A stretch of DNA of 6,520 nt from JASFTV01 sp050050615 (GTDB taxonomy: Bacteria > Desulfobacterota > DSM-4660 > Desulfatiglandales > HGW-15): assembly GCA_050050615.1 (NCBI GenBank), contig JASFTV010000195.1, positions 1-6,520 on the forward strand, given 5' to 3'. Shown one piece after another: positions 1 through 5,960 of the stretch (position 1 is its first letter; each line of letters opens with the position of its first letter). The position numbers were made by a program, and so were the translations under genes. The notes beneath the pieces are model-generated. The model was not told where the DNA came from. It made no database searches and was given only the letters and a program-made list of their open reading frames with translations.

Positions 1-100
1 ACGAGCCAACCGAAGGTGGGCGAGATCCGGAATCCAGAAGACGCAAATGATATCAACACATTCTGGATCCCCCGCCACCAAAGTGTGGCGGGGGATGACC
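1..100. repeat. REP-like paired hairpin element (left half cut by window edge)
   Basis: The right half (63-100) starts CTGGATCCCCCGCC and ends in GGGGGATGACC. It forms a perfect 12-bp stem (67-78 with 85-96) around a 6-base loop. The left half ends GGAATCCAG at 29-37, the inverted counterpart of the CTGGAT start, with a 25-base spacer between the halves. Its outer end, expected to read GTCATTCCC, lies outside the window. The same head-to-head layout recurs at 1305-1396, which supports reading this as one dispersed family. Such pairs resemble bacterial REP/BIME elements; that assignment is by general resemblance. It lies downstream of the reductase gene and has no U-tract, so it is not a clear terminator. 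Confidence 0.65.
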
Positions 101-206
101 ATCATCTCCTCCATCAGCGGGGCTTTTGTGCAACCACCGTACCAGGAGCTAATTTACCTAATTCTCAAGGATTGAAATGTCAAGATGGAGTATTCGAGCG
201 GCTTAC

Positions 207-289
207 GTAGGGGAGGGGTTTATCCCCTCCCTCGGGCGGGCGTCCGCCTTCGCCAGGGCTATGGCGCGACAAGTAAAGCCCGCCCCTAC
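207..289. repeat. 83-bp inverted-end repeat (MITE/REP-like) reaching into the reductase stop codon
   Basis: The left end GTAGGGGAGGGGTTTA (207-222) and the right end TAAAGCCCGCCCCTAC (274-289) are inverted copies that differ at 2 of 16 positions. Inside, GGGAGGGG (211-218) and CCCCTCCC (224-231) form a perfect 8-bp hairpin. Further small inverted repeats lie within 236-270, for example CGCCA..TGGCG. The right end overlaps the TAG stop of the reductase (286-288 on the minus strand). There is no transposase, so if it is mobile it must be non-autonomous. No clear target-site duplication is seen. Confidence 0.55.
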
Positions 290-1161
290 TCATCCCCATT
301 GATCGCCTTCAGGGCAAGGAAAAGGGCCTGCGTCCCCAGTCGGCCGTGCCCCTGGGCTTTGACCGCGACGTAGAGTTGATGAACGAGCCCCAGTCCTGGG
401 AGGGATAAACCCGCTGCCTCTGCCTCTGCGAGTGCAATCCCCATATCCTTGATGAAATGCTCTACAAAGAATCCGGGATCGTAGTCCCCCCTCACAATCC
501 GGGGTCCCAAGTTGTTAATTAACCAGGAACTGGCTGCACCCTTGCCGATGATGTCAATGACAGCTTGCTGATCCAGCCCGAGCTTGGCGGCATAAAGGAG
601 AGACTCACACGCGCCAATCATGTTTCCAGCTACAAGAATCTGATTGCACATCTTGGTGTGCTGCCCCGCACCGGGCCCACCCATGTAGGCAATGTTCTTC
701 CCCATGAGTTGAAATAGGGGAAGCGCCTTATCGAAGATCTCTTTTTTGCCCCCCACCATGATCGCCAGGGCGGCGTCTCTCGCCCCTATGTCGCCGCCTG
801 AAACAGGAGCATCCAAACTATCGATCCCTTTTTCAGCAGCCCCCTTCGCAATGGTTTGAGCCAGGCTTGGACGACTGGTGGTCATATCCACAACGATTCG
901 GCAGGGTCCCTCAACGGAAAGGATGCCGTCATTGCCGAGATAAACCTCCTCAACATCGCTCGGGAAGCCCACAATGGTGAACACGATCTCGGCTCTTTCC
1001 GCGACTTTCGCTGCCGAATCACACCAGGATGCACCATTTTCCAGGAGACTCTCCGATTTGCTTTTCGTTCGATTAAACACATACAGTTCATGGCCGGCCT
1101 TTTGAAGGTGACCGGCCATGGAAGCACCCATCACACCGGTTCCAATCCATCCAATTTTCAT
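286..1161 (-). CDS. NAD(P)-dependent beta-hydroxyacid dehydrogenase (tartronate semialdehyde / glyoxylate / 3-hydroxyisobutyrate reductase family)
   Basis: This is a soluble 291-residue oxidoreductase of the beta-hydroxyacid dehydrogenase family, about 290-300 residues in relatives such as GarR. The N-terminal Rossmann fold carries G7-T-G9-V-M-G12. The second strand ends in N30-R31-T32; an arginine here usually marks NADPH preference, whereas NAD enzymes have an acidic residue. The substrate loop D117-APVSGG is intact, as are the catalytic lysine region (K170-MC-N173-Q) and the C-terminal helical domain with K238-D239. The ATG at 1161 gives the family-typical start MKIGWIG with the AGGAGA site 10 bases away. 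An upstream in-frame ATG at 1167 would add two residues but sits only 4 bases from AGGAG. Next to glcDEF, glyoxylate or tartronate semialdehyde is the likely substrate; succinic semialdehyde or 3-hydroxyisobutyrate cannot be excluded. The stop codon lies inside a repeat. The gap of 465 bases to glcF leaves operon membership unproven. Confidence 0.88.
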   Translation of the reverse strand: MKIGWIGTGVMGASMAGHLQKAGHELYVFNRTKSKSESLLENGASWCDSAAKVAERAEIVFTIVGFPSDVEEVYLGNDGILSVEGPCRIVVDMTTSRPSLAQTIAKGAAEKGIDSLDAPVSGGDIGARDAALAIMVGGKKEIFDKALPLFQLMGKNIAYMGGPGAGQHTKMCNQILVAGNMIGACESLLYAAKLGLDQQAVIDIIGKGAASSWLINNLGPRIVRGDYDPGFFVEHFIKDMGIALAEAEAAGLSLPGLGLVHQLYVAVKAQGHGRLGTQALFLALKAINGDE

Positions 1162-1170
1162 GATCATGCC

Positions 1171-1176
1171 TCTCCT
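1171..1176 (-). promoter_or_regulatory. Ribosome binding site of the reductase (decides start)
   Basis: The minus strand reads AGGAGAGGC, then ATG ATC ATG. AGGAG ends 4 bases before the first ATG (1167) and 10 before the second (1161). Spacing and the conserved family N-terminus (MKIG) together favour 1161, but both starts may be used. Confidence 0.6.
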
Positions 1177-1304
1177 AACCAGTAAAGAATCCGGGCCCTG
1201 AGGACCAGGTTTTTCAAGCTCCAGTAAATCCCCCCTAGAGACTGTTCGATAACTCCGTCAACAATTCAATTCTATACCCGGTTGTCAACGATGTGCCCCG
1301 AAGT

Positions 1305-1396
1305 GTCATTCCCTCCCCGCATCTTGTGCGGGATAGACTGCACCGGGAATCCAGTGTTTTCAAACTCTTCTGGACTCCCGCTTTCGCGGGAGTGAC
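1305..1396. repeat. REP-like paired hairpin element (complete copy)
   Basis: The left half (1305-1354) runs from GTCATTCCC to GGGAATCCAG and contains an inner hairpin, CCCGCA..TGCGGG. A 15-base spacer follows. The right half (1370-1396) runs from CTGGACTCCCGC to GCGGGAGTGAC, with a perfect 8-bp stem (1374-1381 with 1386-1393) and a TTTC loop. The two halves are therefore inverted relative to each other, with GTCAnTCCC at both outer ends. This matches the layout of the element at 1-100. Such units are usually moved by RAYT-type transposases encoded elsewhere; none is seen here. Confidence 0.75.
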
Positions 1397-1434
1397 AGAC
1401 CTTTTTTGCTCGGAGCCCTTTTTGAATAGTCGTT

Positions 1435-1462
1435 CTGTCCGAAACACGAAGTTTTTGGACAG
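1435..1462. repeat. Hairpin with CTGTCC/GGACAG stem
   Basis: CTGTCCGAAAC (1435-1445) pairs with GTTTTTGGACAG (1451-1462), with one bulge and one G-T pair, around the loop ACGAA. Read on the minus strand the loop is TTCGT, which is tetraloop-like. No U-tract follows on either strand, so termination is unlikely. It may be part of another dispersed repeat. Confidence 0.4.
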
Positions 1463-1520
1463 CCCCAACCCGCTTTGCTAAAGAGCGGCAGAAGGAGTGT
1501 CTAAAGCCGGTTCCATAATC

Positions 1521-1556
1521 CTCCCCCTTTCGCAAAGGGGGAGTGAGGGGGATTTC
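1521..1556. repeat. CCCCCTTT/AAAGGGGG hairpin repeat, copy 1
   Basis: CTCCCCCTTT (1521-1530) and AAAGGGGGAG (1534-1543) form a perfect 10-bp stem with a CGC loop. They are followed by TGAGGGGGATTT. The same core plus GGGGGATTT tail occurs at 4425-4460, and a longer symmetrical version at 4231-4277. It lies downstream of glcF but lacks a U-tract, so it could stabilise an mRNA 3' end rather than terminate. Confidence 0.7.
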
Positions 1557-1626
1557 TAAATGACAATTTTTTCTGTGGTACGCTAGAGAAGCTGTGCATA
1601 ACCTCCATGACTTGCCTCTCCCCTGC

Positions 1627-2769
1627 TCACAGCAAAGCCTCAGCGACCAGATCGGTCAGGTCTTTCACGACCAGATCAACATTCTGTCTTCGGGCATGAG
1701 AAGCGATGGTGCGCAGGCACTGCTGGCAGGAGGAGACCACCATGTCTGCCCCTGTGTTCAGGATCTCTTCGATCTTCATTTGGGCCACTTTGGCGGAAAG
1801 CTCAGGATCGATCATTTCAAGGTTACCTCCGCCACCGCAGCAGACCGACAACTGCCGGTTGTTTGGGAGCTCAAGGAGACGGAGACCGGGAATGGTCTTG
1901 ATCACCTCTCGCGGGGACTCAAAAACGCCGCCGATCCTTCCCAGATCACAGGGATCGTGGTAGGTTACAACCGCCTCAATCTCCTTGAGAGCGTGACGCT
2001 TCTCCGAAAGGAGTTGCTCCATGAATTCGCTGGAAGACAGGATCTCAACATCCGGCTCATATAGGGTTTTCCAGGTTTGATAGCAGGAAGGGCATGTAAA
2101 GACGATCTTCTTCGCACCCGCCTCTTTGACCCTTTGAAGGTTGTGCTCCATGAGACTGTCCATCTTCTCCTTCATGCCAGCACCGATGAGCGGGTAACCG
2201 CAGCACCACTCTTCGCCCCCAAGGATCGTAAAGTCGACGCCTAGTTTCTCCATAATGCTTGACATATTCAACGGGATTTTCTGGGCCATAGGAAAGAAAG
2301 AGGCCACGCAGCCCACAAAGTAGATCACCTCGGCCCGGTCCTTTTCAAAGGCACTCTCCGGGAGGTCTTTTAGAAGCTCTCGCCAATCCCCCCTCTCCTC
2401 ATTGTCTTCATCGGATATATTGTGCTTTTCCTCCAGGCTCTTGGCAACCCGATCGGCAATCTTTGGATAGAGCCCCTGATCAACGAGGCACTCCCGGTCC
2501 AGGAAAACCACATCCTTTGTTTTCAAAGAGGGGAAACAGGCGACGGTACAGGCCCCACAGCCAAGACAACTGAAAATGGACTTTTCAATTTCAGGGCTCC
2601 ATTCAAGGCGGCCTTCAATGACAGCCCGCGTAATTGCATTCCTGCCCCTTGGAGAGGCCGGCTCCATCCTTTGCACTTTGTAAATGGGGCAGTTGGGCAG
2701 GCAGAACCCACACCTGTTGCATTTTGCCACTTCATCATAGGTCAGTTTACGCAGTTGAACAATGTTCAT
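1627..2769 (-). CDS. glcF: Glycolate oxidase iron-sulfur subunit GlcF (2x[4Fe-4S], two CCG domains)
   Basis: This 380-residue soluble electron-transfer subunit has no membrane helices. Two ferredoxin-type [4Fe-4S] motifs lie at the N-terminus: C17-C20-C23-C27-P and C68-C71-C74-C78. Two cysteine-rich CCG domains follow, both complete: C154, C189-C190, C226-C229 (CX34CCX35CXXC) and C274, C310-C311, C348-C351 (CX35CCX36CXXC). In E. coli GlcF several of these CCG cysteines are replaced, so this protein is closer in pattern to heterodisulfide reductase HdrD/HdrB and to lactate-oxidation FeS subunits such as LutA. Its expected role is to accept electrons from the FAD subunits and pass them to quinone or another carrier. 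Its ATG abuts the glcE TGA (TGAATG), with GGGGGA 6 bases upstream inside glcE, so the two are translationally coupled. Glycolate rather than D-lactate is inferred from the GlcD-GlcE-GlcF trio and the nearby glyoxylate enzymes. Confidence 0.88.
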   Translation of the reverse strand: MNIVQLRKLTYDEVAKCNRCGFCLPNCPIYKVQRMEPASPRGRNAITRAVIEGRLEWSPEIEKSIFSCLGCGACTVACFPSLKTKDVVFLDRECLVDQGLYPKIADRVAKSLEEKHNISDEDNEERGDWRELLKDLPESAFEKDRAEVIYFVGCVASFFPMAQKIPLNMSSIMEKLGVDFTILGGEEWCCGYPLIGAGMKEKMDSLMEHNLQRVKEAGAKKIVFTCPSCYQTWKTLYEPDVEILSSSEFMEQLLSEKRHALKEIEAVVTYHDPCDLGRIGGVFESPREVIKTIPGLRLLELPNNRQLSVCCGGGGNLEMIDPELSAKVAQMKIEEILNTGADMVVSSCQQCLRTIASHARRQNVDLVVKDLTDLVAEALL

Positions 2770-4215
2770 TCAAATTCCCCCGACAAATCGGCCTGGGCTG
2801 AAAAGTCCCGCTGGATCTATTCGCTCTTTAAGACGCTTCATCAACACAAGGTCTTGCCGGGGCGATCCCCATACTGGCAACTTCTGTTTCAAGTCGGGGC
2901 TCGCTCTTTCAACGATCATATTTCCTCCGACGTGCCCACATCGCTCTAAGAGCCTGTTTATGAAGGCGGCCATGCGGTCCGTTGCATTCGCCTGTTCAGG
3001 AGAAACCAGGTAATGGATGAAAGTGACGCCACTTCCGGCGTGCGAAAGGAGGGCTGAATCTAAAGAATACTCCGAGGCCGAAGACTCGGCAAAATCAGTG
3101 ACTTCAGCATAGCGGGAGACAGGGTAGTTGAGTTTCACCGATACAAGGTCGGCGTTCTGATCGAACAACAATTTGGGTAAATTGCTGTAGGCATCCCAAA
3201 AACGGTGATGGTCCTGTTTCTCCAAGCCCATGCTTTCCCCTGCCCCGGATTTCCTGCCCAATGCCTCAAGTTCCAAGATCATACGCTCAACCGCCTCTTT
3301 AACCCCCTCCACAGCGACGGCAACCATATACCCACTCTTTTCCAGCTTCTCAGCCTTTTCCGGAGCCACAAAACCAAAGGCCCGGTGGTTGATCAACTCA
3401 ACAGCCGCCGGAAGCAAGTTGGTTCCAAATACTTTGTCTACAAAACGACACGCCTCGCTCAGCCCTTCGAAGAGGAATAGGCTGGTGGCCGCACGTTCGG
3501 GCAAAGGCAGCAACCGAAGAGTCATTTCACATAGGATGCCAAGGCTGCCCAGAGAGCCGATCATGAGCTTGCTCATGTCATAACCTGACACGTTCTTGAC
3601 GGTCTTGCCACCCATGCCGATAATCTCCCCGTTCGGGGCCACATAACGGACTCCCAGGACTATGTCCCTCGGTAAACCGTAGAGCAGCCGAGTAGGGCCG
3701 CTTGAATTGGCTGCAAGGATCCCCCCAAGGCTTGCCGAACGACTACAAAAAGGCATCAAGGGAATGAAACAACCTCTGTTCTCTCTGTCAGAGCAGAATT
3801 CCTGATCAGATATAGTGACAGGATCCTGGAGAGGGAGATAACACCGATTTTCCTCACCTGCCAAAGCAGCCTGGAGCTCCTTGAAAGGCACACCGGCCTG
3901 AGCCGTTACCGTCAGGTTGGCCGTGTCCATGTCCACGACCCTGTTGAGCCGCTCTGTGCCGAGCACCATATCAAGACGGGAGGGCGCATTTCCCTTGGCC
4001 ATCTTGGTCCCCGATCCCCAAGGCACCAACGACAGGTTCTCTCTCGCCGCCAAACGGACGGCCTCCGACAACTCTCGGGCGCTCCCGGGAAACACCACCA
4101 CCCACGGTTTCATGCCATCAACGGCATACTGCGAAAGAATGTCAGGATCGTTCTTTACATTTTCTGGACCGACGATGTCTCTAAGCACCTCTATTATTGA
4201 ATCACTCGCTGCCAT
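2770..4215 (-). CDS. glcE: Glycolate oxidase FAD-binding subunit GlcE
   Basis: This protein has 481 residues, longer than E. coli GlcE (about 350). The FAD-binding (PCMH-type) domain covers roughly 38-230, with PWGSGTK at 65-71, LTVTAQAGVPF at 101-111, SLGG-ILAANSSGP at 162-174 and the GlcE-typical KNVSGYDMSKLMIGSLGSLG at 207-226. The C-terminal end IDPAGLFSPGRF is typical of the family. The metal/substrate motif of GlcD-type enzymes is degenerate here: HAGSGVTFIH (392-401) replaces HxGDGNxH, and ERA replaces EHG, so it probably serves structure or electron relay rather than catalysis. A stretch of about 24 extra residues sits near 124-148. An in-frame ATG at 4281 would add 22 residues, but these translate a hairpin repeat (PPLLKGGLGG) and are rejected. 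The ATG at 4215 has GGGGAG 3 bases upstream, and family-like sequence begins at residue 6. glcE is coupled to glcF downstream. Confidence 0.86.
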   Translation of the reverse strand: MAASDSIIEVLRDIVGPENVKNDPDILSQYAVDGMKPWVVVFPGSARELSEAVRLAARENLSLVPWGSGTKMAKGNAPSRLDMVLGTERLNRVVDMDTANLTVTAQAGVPFKELQAALAGEENRCYLPLQDPVTISDQEFCSDRENRGCFIPLMPFCSRSASLGGILAANSSGPTRLLYGLPRDIVLGVRYVAPNGEIIGMGGKTVKNVSGYDMSKLMIGSLGSLGILCEMTLRLLPLPERAATSLFLFEGLSEACRFVDKVFGTNLLPAAVELINHRAFGFVAPEKAEKLEKSGYMVAVAVEGVKEAVERMILELEALGRKSGAGESMGLEKQDHHRFWDAYSNLPKLLFDQNADLVSVKLNYPVSRYAEVTDFAESSASEYSLDSALLSHAGSGVTFIHYLVSPEQANATDRMAAFINRLLERCGHVGGNMIVERASPDLKQKLPVWGSPRQDLVLMKRLKERIDPAGLFSPGRFVGGI

Positions 4216-4230
4216 GAACTCCCCGTCTCT

Positions 4231-4277
4231 TAATCCCCCCAGCCCCCCCTTTAGCAAAGGGGGGCAGGAGGGAATTT
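4231..4277. repeat. CCCCCTTT/AAAGGGGG hairpin repeat, long symmetrical copy
   Basis: CCCCCCTTT (4244-4252) and AAAGGGGGG (4256-4264) form a perfect 9-bp stem with an AGC loop. They are flanked by AATCCCCCC on the left and GGAGGGAATTT on the right, which are themselves roughly inverted. On the minus strand it ends about 15 bases before the glcE start codon, next to the ribosome binding site GGGGAG (4219-4224). It is open in frame with glcE, which creates the false upstream start at 4281. Confidence 0.72.
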
Positions 4278-4424
4278 GCATTTTAGAGCGTTCCTCGTCA
4301 TCCTAAGAAGCCATGACTGTGCTTGAGGCCAGGACCTCTGTGAAAAATCCCCTCTCTCTCACACCTCCAGCGAGACCTGTCAAGTCGCTCAGGTCGAGCC
4401 GCTTTGCAAAGTGGAGAACTCTTT

Positions 4425-4460
4425 CTTCCCCCTTTCCAAAGGGGGACTGAGGGGGATTTT
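4425..4460. repeat. CCCCCTTT/AAAGGGGG hairpin repeat, copy 2
   Basis: CCCCCTTT (4428-4435) and AAAGGGGG (4438-4445) form a perfect 8-bp stem around CC, followed by ACTGAGGGGGATTTT. It has the same orientation and tail as the copy at 1521-1556. It lies in the glcD-glcE gap. Confidence 0.7.
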
Positions 4461-4543
4461 ATTTGCTCAGGATTCAGTCACTTTCTTCCATGAATAACTC
4501 GGAAAGCGCAGCTTCCGACTCAGATGCTGTTGAATAGGCCCTG

Positions 4544-5929
4544 TTAGGCCATGGCCTCAGGTATAACCTTTCCGGGATTGAAAATACCCTCAGGATCAAA
4601 GGCTTTCTTCACCAGCCTCATGATAGCGAGGTCACTTTCCGAGAATACGAAAAACATCTCTTTGAGCTTTTCAATGCCGATACCGTGTTCCCCGCTGATG
4701 GTTCCACCCGCATCAGTACAGATCTTCAAAATCTCTGAAGTCGCCTTCAAAACCCGCTCCAGTTCATCCTCATCTCTTTCATCAAAAAGTATCAAAGGAT
4801 GCAAATTTCCATCGCCCGCGTGAAAAACGTTTCCGATCAGAAGGCCGTATTTTTTGCCCGTCTTAAGAACCTTGCTCAAAACCTCGGGGAGTTTTGTTCG
4901 AGGCACGGTGCCGTCACAGACCATATAACTGGGTCTCAAGCGGGTGACTGCACCAAACGCCCCTTTGCGTCCGGCCCAAAGCCGCGCCCTCTCAGCATCA
5001 TCCTTTGCGAGCTGAACATCTCTTACGTGATGTCTTTTACAAATCTCGAGGATCTTTTCGGCCTGGCGGTCCATACCATCGGACATGCCGTCAAGCTCGA
5101 TGATGAGCACAGCGGCAGCATCCAGCGGGTACCCGGCATGCACCGACTCCTCAACAGCTTTCATGATCACTCTGTCCATCATTTCAAGCGTGGCCGGAAC
5201 GATCCCTTCCGCAATAATAGCAGAGACAGTGTTGCCCGCGTCTTCGATGGTGTCATAGATGGCCAACATCGTCTTGACAGCCTCTGGAGCCCGGAGAATC
5301 TTCAGAATCATCTTCGTCACGATACCCAGGGTGCCTTCACTCCCCACAAGCAGGCCGGTAAGATCGTAGCCTGGATGGTCCTGGGACTTGCCGCCGGTCC
5401 AAACAACGGTCCCATCATAGAGGGCGACCTCAGCGCCCAGGACATGGTTGGTTGTGACCCCGTATTTCAGGCAGTGGGGACCTCCAGAATTCTCTCCGAA
5501 GTTCCCGCCCAACGTGGAGACCTTCTGACTCGCTGGGTCAGGGGCGTAGACGAAGCCTTCCTGAAGGAGACGGTTTTGAAGATCCAACGTGATGACCCCG
5601 GGTTCGACGGTCACCGTACGGTTCGGAAGGTCGATCTCAACGATCTTGTTCATCCGCGAGAAGTGAATCACGATGCCCCCTTGGATGGGCACGGTTCCTC
5701 CACTCAGATTTGTCCCGGACCCACGCGCAATGACCGGTATCTTTTCCTTAAGCGCGAGAGCCATGACTCTGGACACCTCCCCGGTTGAATCAGGCAGTAC
5801 CACGACGTCTGCCTTACCTCGCTCCAAAGATGCATCATAACCGTAGAGGGTGAGATCCATTTCCGAGGAGAGAACGTAATCGGAGCCGACAATCTTTTCA
5901 AGGCGGGTGACAAGATCCCCTTTATTCAT
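4544..5929 (-). CDS. glcD: Glycolate oxidase catalytic subunit GlcD (FAD-linked 2-hydroxyacid dehydrogenase)
   Basis: This is a 461-residue soluble flavoprotein of the VAO/PCMH family, which oxidises glycolate (or D-lactate or a similar 2-hydroxyacid) to the 2-oxoacid. The FAD domain carries R69-GSGTNLSGG and P130-DPASQKVSTLGGNFGENSGG, then GSEGTLGIVTK. The C-terminal cap domain has the metal/substrate site H370-AGDGNLH377 and E414-HGIG; in characterised relatives such as D-2-hydroxyglutarate dehydrogenase the corresponding two histidines and glutamate bind a divalent metal. The end FDPEGIFNPGKVIP is typical. An in-frame TTG at 5932 precedes the ATG at 5929. AGGAGA ends 5 bases before the ATG, which favours 5929. 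No signal peptide is seen. It is the first of the glcDEF genes, separated from glcE by a 328-base repeat-filled gap. Glycolate is favoured by the GlcE partner and the upstream glyoxylate aminotransferase, but the sequence alone does not exclude D-lactate. Confidence 0.9.
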   Translation of the reverse strand: MNKGDLVTRLEKIVGSDYVLSSEMDLTLYGYDASLERGKADVVVLPDSTGEVSRVMALALKEKIPVIARGSGTNLSGGTVPIQGGIVIHFSRMNKIVEIDLPNRTVTVEPGVITLDLQNRLLQEGFVYAPDPASQKVSTLGGNFGENSGGPHCLKYGVTTNHVLGAEVALYDGTVVWTGGKSQDHPGYDLTGLLVGSEGTLGIVTKMILKILRAPEAVKTMLAIYDTIEDAGNTVSAIIAEGIVPATLEMMDRVIMKAVEESVHAGYPLDAAAVLIIELDGMSDGMDRQAEKILEICKRHHVRDVQLAKDDAERARLWAGRKGAFGAVTRLRPSYMVCDGTVPRTKLPEVLSKVLKTGKKYGLLIGNVFHAGDGNLHPLILFDERDEDELERVLKATSEILKICTDAGGTISGEHGIGIEKLKEMFFVFSESDLAIMRLVKKAFDPEGIFNPGKVIPEAMA

Positions 5930-5934
5930 CAAGT

Positions 5935-5942
5935 TCTCCTTT
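5935..5942 (-). promoter_or_regulatory. Ribosome binding site of glcD (decides start)
   Basis: The minus strand reads AAAGGAGAACTTGATG. The strong AGGAG lies 6 bases from the ATG at 5929 and only 3 from the TTG at 5932, so the ATG is the better start. Confidence 0.7.
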
Positions 5943-5960
5943 CATTTCGAATACGAAATG
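5943..5960. promoter_or_regulatory. Perfect 7-bp inverted repeat in the glcD leader (candidate operator)
   Basis: The minus strand reads CATTTCGTATTCGAAATG: two perfect 7-bp arms around TATT. It lies immediately upstream of the glcD ribosome binding site and just downstream of a possible -10 element. It could be an operator, a leader hairpin, or part of a degenerate dispersed repeat. No regulator gene is seen in the window. Confidence 0.35.

Larger units (their letters stand above)
1162..1626. other. Gene-free gap between glcF and the reductase, rich in hairpin repeats
   Basis: Short reading frames on both strands here are repeat-derived: their peptides contain strings such as CHSRESG and TPAKAGVQ, typical of translated REP-like elements. 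The gap contains the paired hairpin element at 1305-1396, a hairpin at 1435-1462 and a CCCCCTTT/AAAGGGGG hairpin at 1521-1556. No strong sigma70 promoter or U-tract terminator was found on the minus strand. The reductase must either be read through from glcF or have a promoter I cannot identify, perhaps within 1170-1300. Confidence 0.6.
4216..4543. other. Gap between glcD and glcE with two hairpin repeats
   Basis: The 328 bases between the glcD stop and the glcE ATG hold two copies of the CCCCCTTT/AAAGGGGG hairpin (4231-4277 and 4425-4460). The sequence between them shows nothing coding; CTTTGCAAAG at 4402-4411 is a short palindrome. Just after the glcD stop, the minus strand can form a weak bulged stem (TCGGAAG..CTTTCCGA, near 4499-4519), but no U-tract follows. 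No convincing promoter for glcE was found, so read-through from glcD is the simplest assumption. Confidence 0.55.

Noticed and set aside
16..373. Two small plus-strand frames at the start of the window
   Set aside because: They run across the REP-like pair and the 83-bp inverted-end element, and the second runs antisense to the reductase.
1..1400. CRISPR array suggested by repeated hairpins
   Set aside because: There are only two paired units more than 1 kb apart, with variable stems and no regular repeat-spacer spacing.
1235..1535. Small open frames in the gap before the reductase (77 and 87 codons on minus, 62 on plus)
   Set aside because: Their peptides are largely translations of the paired hairpin element (CHSRESG, TPAKAGVQ), with no ribosome binding site or family resemblance.
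1521..1543. Rho-independent terminator after glcF
   Set aside because: The stem is strong and GC-rich, but no U-tract follows on the minus strand, and the same hairpin is a dispersed repeat.
1594..2064. 156-codon plus-strand frame
   Set aside because: It is antisense to glcF, whose cysteine motifs establish the coding strand.
4546..4557. AGGCCATGGCCT palindrome at the end of glcD
   Set aside because: It is a 12-bp palindrome formed by the last codons (GCC ATG GCC T); chance is sufficient and there is no supporting context.
4799..5788. 329-codon open frame on the plus strand
   Set aside because: It lies wholly antisense to glcD, which has clear family motifs throughout. The plus-strand product shows no recognisable domain, so it is a shadow frame.
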